Below, piece after piece: positions 15,379-23,429 of a stretch of 36,227 bases of DNA. A program made the position numbers and the translations under genes. The stretch is taken from the NCBI RefSeq assembly GCF_000826125.2, contig NZ_LN651373.1, forward strand, positions 939,167-975,393. Direction: 5' to 3'. The notes under the pieces are model-generated. The model was not told where the DNA came from, searched no databases, and saw only the letters and a program-made list of their open reading frames with translations. The DNA comes from Bhargavaea cecembensis. GTDB lineage: Bacteria > Bacillota > Bacilli > Bacillales_A > Planococcaceae. Every line of letters begins with the position of its first letter. Positions within the stretch are counted from its first letter, which is position 1.

Positions 15379-16953
15379 ATGGATCAACAACTGAAAAACG
15401 AAATCGCCTCGAGGCGCACGTTCGCGATCATCTCGCACCCGGATGCCGGGAAGACGACGATCACCGAAAAGCTGCTCCTGTTCGGAGGCGCCATCCGGGA
15501 TGCCGGGACGGTCAAAGGGAAAAAATCCGGCAAATTCGCGACATCCGACTGGATGGAAATCGAAAAGCAGCGCGGCATCTCCGTCACCAGCTCGGTGCTG
15601 CAGTTCGACTATGACGGAAAACGGGTCAACATCCTCGACACGCCGGGCCACGAAGACTTCAGTGAAGACACGTACCGGACGCTCATGGCGGTCGACTCGG
15701 CGGTCATGATGATCGACTCCGCCAAAGGGATCGAACCCCAGACGATCAAGCTGTTCAAAGTGTGCCGGATGCGCGGGATCCCGATCTTCACTTTCATGAA
15801 CAAGATGGACCGCATGGGGAAAGAGCCTCTCGAATTGATGGAAGAACTCGAGGAAGTGCTCGGGATCGAGTCCTACGCGATGAACTGGCCGATCGGCATG
15901 GGGAAAGAATTCATGGGCATCTACGACCGGCATAACCGCCGCGTGGAACTCGCCCGCCCTGATGGGGACAAGCGGTTCCTCGAAGTCGGCGAAGACGGCG
16001 ACCTTGCCGAATCTCACCCGATTCAGGAGACTTCCTATTACGAGCAGGCGCTCGGGGACGTTCTCCTGCTCGACGAAGCGGGCAACGACTTTGACCGGGA
16101 GCGGGTGGAGAAGGGCGAACTCACGCCGGTCTTCTTCGGTTCGGCCTTGACGAACTTCGGCGTTCAGACTTTCCTTGAGACGTACCTCCAGTTCGCTCCG
16201 CCGCCGCAGCCGAGGAAAACGTCCGGCGACGAGGAAGTGGATCCGTTCGATGATGAATTCACCGGATTCATCTTCAAGATCCAGGCGAACATGAACCCGG
16301 CCCACCGTGACCGGATCGCCTTCGTCCGCATCGTCTCGGGCGAATTCGACCGGGGCATGCAGGTGACCGTCCCGAGGATTCCGAAGACGTTCAAAGTGAG
16401 CCAGTCGACGCAGTTCCTCGCGGACGACCGGGAAACCGTCAATATGGCCGTCGCCGGCGACATCATCGGCTTGTACGACACCGGGAACTACCAGATCGGC
16501 GACACGATCACCGGCGGCAAAGGAAGGTTCGCGTTCGAGGCACTGCCGCAGTTCACCCCGGAACTGTTCGTCAAAGTAACGCCAAAAAACGTCATGAAGT
16601 CAAAACACTTCCACAAGGGCATCCTCCAGCTTGTCCAGGAAGGCGCCATCCAATACTACAAGACGCTTCATACAGAGGAAGTCATCCTTGGGGCGGTCGG
16701 ACAGCTCCAGTTCGAAGTGTTCGAACACCGGATGAAAAACGAGTACAACTCCGAAGTGAACATGGAGCACATCGGCTCGAAGGTCGCCCGCTGGATCGAA
16801 AACGAAGGCGACGTCAAAGAATCGATGACCGGCCCGCGCAGCATGCTCGTGAAAGACCGCCACGACCGGCTTGTCTTCCTGTTCGAGAACGACTTCGCCC
16901 TCCGCTGGTTCCAGGACAAGTACCCGGACATCAAATTGTATAGCCTGCTTTAA
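15379..16953 (+). CDS. prfC: Peptide chain release factor 3
   Basis: A 524-residue translational GTPase that recycles RF1/RF2 from the ribosome. G motifs: [16 protein letters not shown] (G1, from residue 18), RGIS (G2), [14 protein letters not shown] (G3, 87-100) and NKMDR (G4, 141-145). The RF3-specific C-terminal part includes [12 protein letters not shown] and [19 protein letters not shown]. The frame opens 21 codons earlier, but ATG 15379 is preceded by GAGGAG at a 10-base spacing and gives the family length. prfC is absent from B. subtilis 168 as I recall, while the murE-prfC order is known from staphylococci. A hairpin terminator follows. Confidence 0.95.
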   Translation: MDQQLKNEIASRRTFAIISHPDAGKTTITEKLLLFGGAIRDAGTVKGKKSGKFATSDWMEIEKQRGISVTSSVLQFDYDGKRVNILDTPGHEDFSEDTYRTLMAVDSAVMMIDSAKGIEPQTIKLFKVCRMRGIPIFTFMNKMDRMGKEPLELMEELEEVLGIESYAMNWPIGMGKEFMGIYDRHNRRVELARPDGDKRFLEVGEDGDLAESHPIQETSYYEQALGDVLLLDEAGNDFDRERVEKGELTPVFFGSALTNFGVQTFLETYLQFAPPPQPRKTSGDEEVDPFDDEFTGFIFKIQANMNPAHRDRIAFVRIVSGEFDRGMQVTVPRIPKTFKVSQSTQFLADDRETVNMAVAGDIIGLYDTGNYQIGDTITGGKGRFAFEALPQFTPELFVKVTPKNVMKSKHFHKGILQLVQEGAIQYYKTLHTEEVILGAVGQLQFEVFEHRMKNEYNSEVNMEHIGSKVARWIENEGDVKESMTGPRSMLVKDRHDRLVFLFENDFALRWFQDKYPDIKLYSLL

Positions 16954-16961
16954 GCCAGACC

Positions 16962-17004
16962 GGTCCCGGCGCTGCACGAATCGTGCGGTGCCGGGGCTTT
17001 TTTG
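16962..17004 (+). terminator. Terminator after prfC
   Basis: A long GC-rich hairpin: CCCGGC...GCACGA (16965-16979) with TCGTGC...GCCGGGG (16981-16996), followed by CTTTTTTTG. Confidence 0.9.
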
Positions 17005-17038
17005 TGTTTGATTGGGGGGCGGCCGTCTTTTTGGGCGA

Positions 17039-17124
17039 ACCGTCCGCATCCGGCCTTGGACGGTCCGGGTTTTATTTCGCAATAAAAAGAAGAGACTGGC
17101 GGTTTTTGGAGTGCCGCCGTCTCT
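17039..17124. repeat. Two further inverted repeats between prfC and the RND gene
   Basis: ACCGTCC (17039-17045) pairs with GGACGGT (17058-17064) and is followed by CCGGGTTTTATTT, so it can act as a second plus-strand terminator. AGAGAC-GGCGG (17091-17102) pairs with CCGCC-GTCTCT (17114-17124); read on the minus strand it is followed by TTCTTTTTATT, a terminator shape facing away from the RND gene, although no minus-strand gene is visible there. Confidence 0.6.
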
Positions 17125-17130
17125 CCGCCG

Positions 17131-17160
17131 TTGATGGAACCGTGTCGGATTAGGTATGAT
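17131..17160 (+). promoter_or_regulatory. SigA promoter of the RND exporter
   Basis: TTGATG (17131-17136), an 18-base spacer and TATGAT (17155-17160), 32 bases upstream of the start codon. Confidence 0.65.
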
Positions 17161-17192
17161 GGGAGTATGCTTTTGGAAGTGGGGTCAGTCCA

Positions 17193-20100
17193 ATGAAAAT
17201 CAGTGAATTCTCCATCAGGCGTCCGGTCTTCACGATCGTCACGATGCTCCTTGTCCTCATACTCGGGGTTGTGTCGTTCATGAAGATCCCCCTGACGCTC
17301 ATCCCGGAGCTGAATCCGCCGGTCGCGGTCGTCGTGACGAACTATCCGGGGGCGGGCCCGGAAGAAGTGAGTGAAAAGGTCACCAAGCCGCTTGAGAACA
17401 GCTTGTCGACGCTGCCGGGGCTGAAGCGGATCCAGTCGATGTCGCAGGAAGGGGCGAACCTGCTGTTCCTGGAGTTCGACTGGTCCACGGAAATCGATGA
17501 TGTCCAGATGGATGTGCTGCAGAGCATCGATCAGACCCAGATTCCCGATGACGCCGCCAAGCCGCAGTTCCTGAAGTTCGACCCGTCCCAGTTCCCGGTC
17601 ATCCAGCTGTCGCTACGTGCCGATGAAAAATCCGGCGATATTCGGGGTATTGCGGAACGGCTGGAAAAGGAATTGAGGCGGACCGAGGGCGTGGCGAGCG
17701 TCACGGTGTCTGCGTCGCTGATCGACGACATTGCCGTCACGCTGGATCCCGACAAACTGCAGGAGCATGGACTCGCCCAGGCCGACGTCGTGCAGGCGAT
17801 GCGCGCGAACAATATTTCACTGCCCGGTGAGCCGGTCAACACAGAGGAAGGGCAGCGCCTCACCACCCGTGTGATGAGCACGCTCACCTCGATCGATGAA
17901 ATACGCGATCTTGTTCTCACCGTCGACCCGCTGGACGGCAGCGAAGTGAAAGTGGGCGATGTGGCGGAAGTGGCATCGGCCAAGAACGAGGAGATGACGA
18001 CCCGGACGGACGATGAGCCGTCCGTCATCATGTCCGTCCTGCAGGAATCCGGCGCCAATACGGCGGATGTCTCGAAGTCGTTCAAAGACTCGCTGGACAA
18101 GCTGCTGAAAAAGGATGAGTTCAAGGATGTCCGGGCCGATATCCTGTTTGATCAGGGAGATTATATCCGTCTCGCCATCGGCAATATCGGACAGTCGCTC
18201 ATCCTCGGCGGAATCTTCGCGATGATTGTCCTGTTCCTGTTCCTGAAGACGGTTAAGAGCCCGGCGATCATCGGCGTGGCCATTCCGTATTCGGTCATCG
18301 TCACGTTCGTCCTCATGTATTTTGCGGATTTCGCACTCAACATCCTGACGCTCGGGGCACTCGCGCTCGGCATCGGGATGCTCGTGGACAACGCGATCGT
18401 CGTCATCGAGAACATCGAACGGCATCTCGCGCTCGGCAAGAGGCCGCGCCAGGCGGCGATCGACGGGACGAAGGAAGTCGGCGGCGCCATCACGGCATCG
18501 ACTTTGACGACAATCGCCGTGTTCGTGCCGGTCATCTTCATTTCCGGACTGATCGGGAGGATCTTCACCGAATTTGCGATGACGATCTCCTTCAGCCTGA
18601 TCGCCTCGCTCGTCGTGGCGCTCACGGTCATTCCGATGATGGCATCCCGGATGCTCGATAAGCCGCGTCACAACCTCGAAGCGAGGCGCAGGCGGTCCAA
18701 GACATACCGGAACTTCGAACGGTCGGTCGTCTGGTCGCTCCGCCACCGCAAAACGGTGCTCGGCCTGACAGTGTTCCTGCTTGCCGCAGGGTTGCTCGGG
18801 CTCTGGCGCGTCGGCACGGAATTCCTTCCGGCGACCGACGAAGGGTTCGTCAGCATCGCGGTCAACCTGCCGGACGAGGCCTCACTTGAGGCGACCGACC
18901 GGGTGATCCGCAAGATCGAGGACCGGCTCCGAGATGAAAAGGATGTCGATGTCTACGTGAGCCTGACGGGCGGCACCCAGCAGGGGCTCGCCCAGGGGAC
19001 GGGGGAGGCGGACAAGGGAGAGCTGTATGTGAAGCTCAAGCCGCTGAAGGAACGTTCCCGGTCGGTGTTTGAATTCGTCGATGAGGTGCAGCCGGACGTG
19101 AAAGAGGCGGTCGGGGACGAGGCGGAAGTGACGTTCAACCTGCAGACGGCCGCCGGCTCCACTCCGAACACCCTGACCTTCACGATGACGGATATCGACA
19201 GCGCCCGTCTCGACAAGGCGGCGGATTCGATGATGGCAGAACTTCCGAAGATCAAGGGCGTCACGGAAGTGTCCAACGACCTCGTGGAATCCGTGGAGGA
19301 AATCAAGATCACGGTCAACCGGGAAGCGGCCGCCTCCAACGGCATGGCTCCCGCCCAGATCGCCGACACGGTCAATAACATGACACGCGGAGTCCTCGCC
19401 ACACAGGTCGTAGAAGAGGAAGGCGACGTCCGTACGGTCCGAGTCGCACTCGGCGGGGATTCAAGCAAGAGTCTCGACGGTCTGAAGGCGATGAAGCTCC
19501 GTACGCCGTCCGGCTCGTTCATCCCGCTGGAACAGCTCGCCGACATCGAAATCGCCGAAGGGCCGGCTGCCATACGTCGGGTCGACCAGGCGGATGCCGT
19601 CCGCTTCACCGTTCATTACGGATCGGCCTATTCCCTCGGCGAAATGACGAAGCAGGTGAATCAGAAAATGGCCGATGCGGATATTTCAGACGAAACGGCC
19701 GTCACATTCGGAGGGGACCGGGAACTGTTTGAAAATGCGATCCCGGATATGCTGCTGGCAGTCATATTGGCGGTTGTCCTCGTGTATATTGTGATGGCGG
19801 CCCAGTTCGAATCATTCAAGTATCCGCTCGTCATCATGTTCACCGTCCCGCTCATGATCATCGGGGTTTCGATTGCACTGTTCGTGACGAATTCCCCGAT
19901 CAGCGTGTCGGCGATCATCGGCATCCTCATCCTTGTCGGGATCGTCGTCAACAACGGAATCGTCCTCGTCGATTACATCAACCAGCGGAAAGCCCAGGGC
20001 ATGCCGTCTGCCGAAGCGATCATCGTTTCGGTGAAGGACCGCGCCCGACCGATTCTCATGACCGCGCTGACGACCATCCTCGGCCTTCTGCCCCTGGCGC

Positions 20101-20264
20101 TCGGTATCGGGGAGGGCACGGAGATCAACCAGCCGATGGGAATCGCCGTAATCGGCGGGCTGATCAGCTCCACTGCGCTGACGCTGTTCGTCGTTCCGGT
20201 CATCTACAGCCTGTTTGATCCGGAAACGCGAAAAAAAATCAGGACATCCGAACGGGATTCGTGA
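17193..20264 (+). CDS. RND family efflux permease (AcrB/SwrC-like)
   Basis: A 1023-residue RND transporter with the usual duplicated layout: N-terminal segment FSIRRPVFTIVTMLLVLIL, a first large external loop, six membrane segments around residues 330-550, a second loop, and six more segments to the end. The proton-relay Asp lies in GALALGIGMLVDNAIVVIENIERHL. The gene stands alone, without a membrane-fusion partner, as for the Gram-positive SwrC (YerP) group, which confers surfactin and drug resistance in B. subtilis; the substrate here is unknown. The ribosome site before ATG 17193 is weak (GTGGGG). It has its own promoter. The following promoter for the riboswitch overlaps its last codons. 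Confidence 0.92.
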   Translation: MKISEFSIRRPVFTIVTMLLVLILGVVSFMKIPLTLIPELNPPVAVVVTNYPGAGPEEVSEKVTKPLENSLSTLPGLKRIQSMSQEGANLLFLEFDWSTEIDDVQMDVLQSIDQTQIPDDAAKPQFLKFDPSQFPVIQLSLRADEKSGDIRGIAERLEKELRRTEGVASVTVSASLIDDIAVTLDPDKLQEHGLAQADVVQAMRANNISLPGEPVNTEEGQRLTTRVMSTLTSIDEIRDLVLTVDPLDGSEVKVGDVAEVASAKNEEMTTRTDDEPSVIMSVLQESGANTADVSKSFKDSLDKLLKKDEFKDVRADILFDQGDYIRLAIGNIGQSLILGGIFAMIVLFLFLKTVKSPAIIGVAIPYSVIVTFVLMYFADFALNILTLGALALGIGMLVDNAIVVIENIERHLALGKRPRQAAIDGTKEVGGAITASTLTTIAVFVPVIFISGLIGRIFTEFAMTISFSLIASLVVALTVIPMMASRMLDKPRHNLEARRRRSKTYRNFERSVVWSLRHRKTVLGLTVFLLAAGLLGLWRVGTEFLPATDEGFVSIAVNLPDEASLEATDRVIRKIEDRLRDEKDVDVYVSLTGGTQQGLAQGTGEADKGELYVKLKPLKERSRSVFEFVDEVQPDVKEAVGDEAEVTFNLQTAAGSTPNTLTFTMTDIDSARLDKAADSMMAELPKIKGVTEVSNDLVESVEEIKITVNREAAASNGMAPAQIADTVNNMTRGVLATQVVEEEGDVRTVRVALGGDSSKSLDGLKAMKLRTPSGSFIPLEQLADIEIAEGPAAIRRVDQADAVRFTVHYGSAYSLGEMTKQVNQKMADADISDETAVTFGGDRELFENAIPDMLLAVILAVVLVYIVMAAQFESFKYPLVIMFTVPLMIIGVSIALFVTNSPISVSAIIGILILVGIVVNNGIVLVDYINQRKAQGMPSAEAIIVSVKDRARPILMTALTTILGLLPLALGIGEGTEINQPMGIAVIGGLISSTALTLFVVPVIYSLFDPETRKKIRTSERDS

Positions 20265-20270
20265 TATAAT
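20241..20270 (+). promoter_or_regulatory. Promoter of the riboswitch-terC transcript
   Basis: AGGACA (20241-20246), an 18-base spacer and perfect TATAAT (20265-20270). The -35 and spacer lie inside the last codons of the RND gene. Transcription should begin near 20277. Confidence 0.65.
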
Positions 20271-20294
20271 GACCACAACGGAAAACTGAATCAT

Positions 20295-20423
20295 CTTTGA
20301 CATTGTGTCAAAGGGGAGTAGCTATAGGGAAACCTATTTCATAATCGTCATTACATGGCTTCGGCCATCGGTTATGATAGAGCCGCCTCGCATGAGAAGC
20401 GGCGCTTAGCGAGACCTTTGCCC
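20295..20423 (+). promoter_or_regulatory. yybP-ykoY manganese riboswitch
   Basis: The leader shows the conserved yybP-ykoY features: AAGGGGAGTAGC (20311-20322), the distal AGAGCCGCCTCG segment, and GCGCTTAGCGAGACCTTTG (to 20420). P1 is CAAAGG (20309-20314) with CCTTTG (20415-20420). The 3' strand of P1 is also part of the 5' arm of the terminator (20412-20423). So Mn2+-stabilised P1 would block the terminator and switch the gene on, as known for this class. An extra hairpin, CTTTGACA (20295-20302) with TGTCAAAG (20306-20313), can sequester the 5' strand of P1. The downstream gene is a TerC-family protein, the typical partner. Confidence 0.9.
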
Positions 20424-20446
20424 GCTTTTTGGGCAGAGGTCTTTTT
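20412..20446 (+). terminator. Riboswitch-controlled terminator
   Basis: AGACCTTTGCCC (20412-20423) pairs with GGGCAGAGGTCT (20431-20442) with one mismatch and is followed by TTTTTGTTTT. Its 5' arm overlaps the P1 stem of the manganese aptamer. Confidence 0.92.
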
Positions 20447-20473
20447 GTTTTCCTAAAAGTGGGAGGGAATCGA

Positions 20474-21238
20474 ATGGAATCAATTTTACTGGAATATGGA
20501 TGGGTGCTTATCGTGCTCGTCGTCCTGGAGGGACTGCTCGCTGCGGACAACGCAGTCGTCATGGCCGTGATGGTCAAGCACCTGCCGCCCGCGCAGCGGA
20601 AGAAGGCGCTGTTCTACGGACTGCTCGGTGCGTTCGTCTTCCGGTTCGCCGCCTTGTTCATGATCACCATCCTCGTGGACATCTGGCAGATCCAGGCGAT
20701 CGGCGCCGCGTATCTTCTGTTCATCTCGGCGAAGAACTTGTACGACTTGAAAAAACATAAAAATGACGGCGCTGAACACGTCAAAGCGCCGAAGAAACAG
20801 TCCGGTTTCTGGATGACCGTCGTGAAAGTCGAACTGGCGGACATTGCGTTTGCCATCGACTCGATGCTCGCGGCGGTCGCCATCGCCGTCACTTTGCCGG
20901 AACTCGGCGATTTCCACATCGGGGGCATCAACGGCGGCCAGTTCTCCGTCATGTTCCTCGGAGGGGTGATCGGCCTGATCATCATGCGGTTCGCCGCGAC
21001 GTGGTTCGTCCGGCTGCTCGATAAATATCCGGCACTGGAGAGCGCCGCATTCGCCATCGTCGGCTGGGTGGGGGTCAAGCTCGTCGTCCTGACGCTCGGA
21101 CACGAGGACCTCGCGATCATCGACCCGTCCTTCCCGCACTCGACAATCTGGAAAACAATCTTCTGGTCCGTCCTTCTCCTCATCGCAGTGCTCGGCGTCG
21201 TGATCGGCATCCGCAACAACCGCAAAGAGACGGCCTGA
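20474..21238 (+). CDS. TerC family membrane protein (YkoY/MeeY-like manganese exporter)
   Basis: A 254-residue membrane protein of the TerC family, same length as B. subtilis YkoY. About seven hydrophobic segments are visible, with the two characteristic acidic motifs: EGLLAADNAVVMAVM (residues 19-33) and VELADIAFAIDSMLAAV in the second half, which probably form the metal path. TerC proteins of Bacillus (YkoY, YceF) export Mn2+ and supply it to secreted enzymes; this agrees with the manganese riboswitch in the leader. An upstream in-frame ATG at 20429 lies within the terminator hairpin; GGGAGGG (20461-20467) fixes the start at ATG 20474. Confidence 0.92.
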   Translation: MESILLEYGWVLIVLVVLEGLLAADNAVVMAVMVKHLPPAQRKKALFYGLLGAFVFRFAALFMITILVDIWQIQAIGAAYLLFISAKNLYDLKKHKNDGAEHVKAPKKQSGFWMTVVKVELADIAFAIDSMLAAVAIAVTLPELGDFHIGGINGGQFSVMFLGGVIGLIIMRFAATWFVRLLDKYPALESAAFAIVGWVGVKLVVLTLGHEDLAIIDPSFPHSTIWKTIFWSVLLLIAVLGVVIGIRNNRKETA

Positions 21239-21285
21239 CGGTGTAACGGATCCCTTTGGCTGACGGATTTGCGAGATGTTAATTA

Positions 21286-21477
21286 TATAAGTTGAGATAA
21301 ATAATCTTCATCCCGTCGATTTCCGTTGCAGGCGGACGCTTTCCGTGGGCACGGCTTCAGCCTCCTCGTCACTTCGCTCCTGCGGGGTCTTCAGCTCGTG
21401 CTGTTCCCACTGGAGTCGCCGCCTTCCACTCCAATCGGCCAGAATAATGAATGCACAGAATTTAATTTCAACTTATA
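21286..21477. mobile_element. MITE-like element, 192 bp, with TA target duplication
   Basis: TATAAGTTGA at 21286-21295 is repeated in inverted orientation as TCAACTTATA at 21468-21477, with further similarity inward (AGATAAAT against ATTTAATTT). TA flanks both ends (21284-21285 and 21478-21479). Removing the element and one TA restores GTTAATTAGCTAAGG, which equals a normal junction of the 21-bp repeat array in which it lies. The GC-rich interior (GGCGGACGCTTTCCGTGGGC ... GGAGTCGCCGCC) has partial self-complementarity and resembles an intergenic repeat that I recall as common in Bacillales genomes. It has no open reading frame. Confidence 0.7.
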
Positions 21478-21478
21478 T

Positions 21479-21562
21479 AGCTAAGGTGAGACGTTAATTA
21501 GCTGAAGCGAGACGTTAATTAGCCAAGGCGAAACGTTAATTATCCAAGGCGAAACGTTCATG
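21479..21562. repeat. Second 21-bp tandem repeat array (interrupted)
   Basis: Four 21-base units, consensus AGCNAAGGCGARACGTTAATT, occupy 21479-21499, 21500-21520, 21521-21541 and 21542-21562. A further unit end (GCGAGATGTTAATT, 21271-21284) lies on the other side of the MITE-like element, showing that the array is older than the insertion. No function is visible. Confidence 0.88.
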
Positions 21563-21588
21563 ATCCCTCAAGCAGCTTTATAAAGAAT

Positions 21589-21632
21589 CGGCAACGGACG
21601 CCCGGGCGTTTTCCGTTGCCGCTTTCTTTTTT
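21589..21632 (+). terminator. Hairpin terminator upstream of the K+ transporter gene
   Basis: CGGCAACGGA (21589-21598) pairs with TCCGTTGCCG (21612-21621), followed by CTTTCTTTTTTC. It may be the original terC terminator, now 350 bases away because of the repeat array and the inserted element. Confidence 0.8.
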
Positions 21633-21700
21633 CGGGAAGTTTCTTTAGAATGGGGGATATTCTTCATCATCGGTCCATCTTGAAAGGATCTGGGAAAGAC

Positions 21701-23053
21701 ATGCATCTTAAACAACGCCTTAAATTTCAGCGGATGACGCCGGCGAGAGTGATTGTCGTTTATTACTTTATCGCGATTACGGTATCGGCCATCCTGCTGA
21801 ATCTGCCGGGGGTCCATCGTCCGGGGGTTCATATCAGCTTCATGGACAGCTTGTTCACCGCAGTCAGTGCGGTGAGCGTGACCGGTCTTTCGGTCATCGA
21901 TGTCGGATCGACCTATACAACATTCGGCCTAATTATGTTCATGGTCGTCCTGCATTTCGGCGGGATCGGCGTCATGTCGATCGGCACATTTTTCTGGTTG
22001 ATCGTCAGGCGGAAAATCGGTCTCAGGGAGCGGCAGCTCATCATGGTCGACCACAACCAGTACAGCATGGCGGGTGCGGTGAAGCTCATCCGGGAGATCA
22101 TGAAGATCATGATTCTGATCGAACTGATCGGCGGAAGCGTACTGACGCTCTACTTCACGAAGTTTTATGATTCGTTCAGCGAAGCCCTGCTGCATGGCAT
22201 GTTCCACGCCGTCACCTCGACGACGAATGCCGGATTTACAATCCAGTCGGATTCGCTTCATTTCTACTTCAATGACTACTTCGTGCAGTTGATCACGATG
22301 GCGCTTATCATCCTCGGGGCGATCGGTTTTCCTGTCCTCATCGAGGTGAAGCGGTTCCTTTCAAGCAAGGAGCCGGCGTTCAGGTTTTCCTTGTTCGCCA
22401 AGATCACGTCGGCGACGTTCGGCATCCTGTTGCTAGTCGGAGCCGGGATTGTCCTGTTGCTGGAGGCATTCCATGGCTTCAGGGGAATGGCGTGGCATGA
22501 AGCGATCTTCGCTGCCTTGTTCCATTCGGTTTCAGCCCGTTCGGCCGGGTTGACGACGATGGACATCACCCAGTTCAGTGAAGCGACCGATATATTCATC
22601 AGTGCGCTCATGTTCATCGGGGCCTCTCCGAGTTCGGTCGGGGGCGGAATCCGGACGACGACCTTCGCGATCGCCATTCTGTTCCTCATCAGTTTCGCAA
22701 GGGGCAAGAGCGTCATTCAGATATTCGGAAGAGAAATTGAGCTGGTCGATGTCTTCCGCTCGTATGCGGTCATTCTGATCGCCATCCTGATGGTGCTGGC
22801 GGCGACGATGATCATGACGATCACCGAGCAGGGCGTGCCGGCAACCGCCCTCCTGTTTGAAATCACTTCGGCGTTCGGTACGTGCGGCATGTCGCTCGGC
22901 ATCACCCCCGACCTGAGCGGGATCGGAAAAGTCGTCCTCATGTTCCTCATGTTCGTCGGACGCGTCGGGCTCATCTCCTTCCTGTTCACACTCGGCGGAA
23001 AGCCTCAGAAACTGAACTATCACTATCCGAAAGAACGGGTCATCATTGGCTGA
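21701..23053 (+). CDS. TrkH/KtrB-type potassium transporter membrane subunit
   Basis: A 450-residue membrane protein with the fourfold M1-P-M2 architecture of the Trk/Ktr/HKT superfamily. The four selectivity-filter loops are readable, each with its conserved Gly: AVSVTGLSV (first), TSTTNAGFT (second), SVSARSAGLTT (third) and TSAFGTCGMSLG (fourth). LHFGGIGVMSIGTFFW and GRVGLISFLFTLGG are typical of KtrB/KtrD. It would form a K+ uptake channel gated by a cytosolic KtrA/KtrC ring; no such gene lies in the window. The frame is open from 21650, but ATG 21701 fits the family N-terminus and follows GGGAAAG. A terminator follows at once. KtrB or KtrD cannot be decided. Confidence 0.9.
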   Translation: MHLKQRLKFQRMTPARVIVVYYFIAITVSAILLNLPGVHRPGVHISFMDSLFTAVSAVSVTGLSVIDVGSTYTTFGLIMFMVVLHFGGIGVMSIGTFFWLIVRRKIGLRERQLIMVDHNQYSMAGAVKLIREIMKIMILIELIGGSVLTLYFTKFYDSFSEALLHGMFHAVTSTTNAGFTIQSDSLHFYFNDYFVQLITMALIILGAIGFPVLIEVKRFLSSKEPAFRFSLFAKITSATFGILLLVGAGIVLLLEAFHGFRGMAWHEAIFAALFHSVSARSAGLTTMDITQFSEATDIFISALMFIGASPSSVGGGIRTTTFAIAILFLISFARGKSVIQIFGREIELVDVFRSYAVILIAILMVLAATMIMTITEQGVPATALLFEITSAFGTCGMSLGITPDLSGIGKVVLMFLMFVGRVGLISFLFTLGGKPQKLNYHYPKERVIIG

Positions 23054-23065
23054 TCCGCCGCAGAA

Positions 23066-23098
23066 GATCCGGAGATGATCATCTCTCCGGGTCTTTTT
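23066..23098 (+). terminator. Terminator after the K+ transporter gene
   Basis: GATCCGGAGATGA (from 23066) pairs with TCATCTCTCCGGGTC (to 23093), with a small bulge, followed by TTTTTG. Confidence 0.88.
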
Positions 23099-23429
23099 GC
23101 CGTTCCGGGAAGCCGGTTCGGTCTGTTTGCCCAAGCAGGATGCCCGGCTCCTTAGCGCAAATTTTTTTCTTCGGGACGAAAGTTGCAGCGAACGGCGGTT
23201 CTATCGCATTTTTATCCCAATCCATCCGGTTTCCGGGCGAATGCGTTCAGATGTTCGCCTTGACCTGTTGTCGGCAAAATGAGTAAATAGGCTTATACCA
23301 AGATAACCCCGGACATGAAACAATCATAATAATCGATCTATTTAAATTACTTCTTGCACAGCCAGGTTCATGTCCAGCCGACCGCATTCATAGAGTGGGA
23401 TTAAAACCGAGGAAGGGCCGGTGTAAGCA
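23099..23429. other. Intergenic region before the histidine kinase
   Basis: About 330 bases without a convincing gene. A nine-base inverted repeat, GGACATGAA (23311-23319) and TTCATGTCC (23367-23375), spans an AT-rich stretch (AATCATAATAATCGATCTATTTAAATTA) that is the likeliest promoter area for the kinase, but no clear SigA or SigH boxes can be assigned. A T-rich run at 23160-23170 follows weakly paired sequence. Confidence 0.4.

Noticed and set aside
23097-23282. 61-codon ORF after the K+ transporter terminator
   Set aside because: No ribosome site, biased composition, and it overlaps other equally poor frames.
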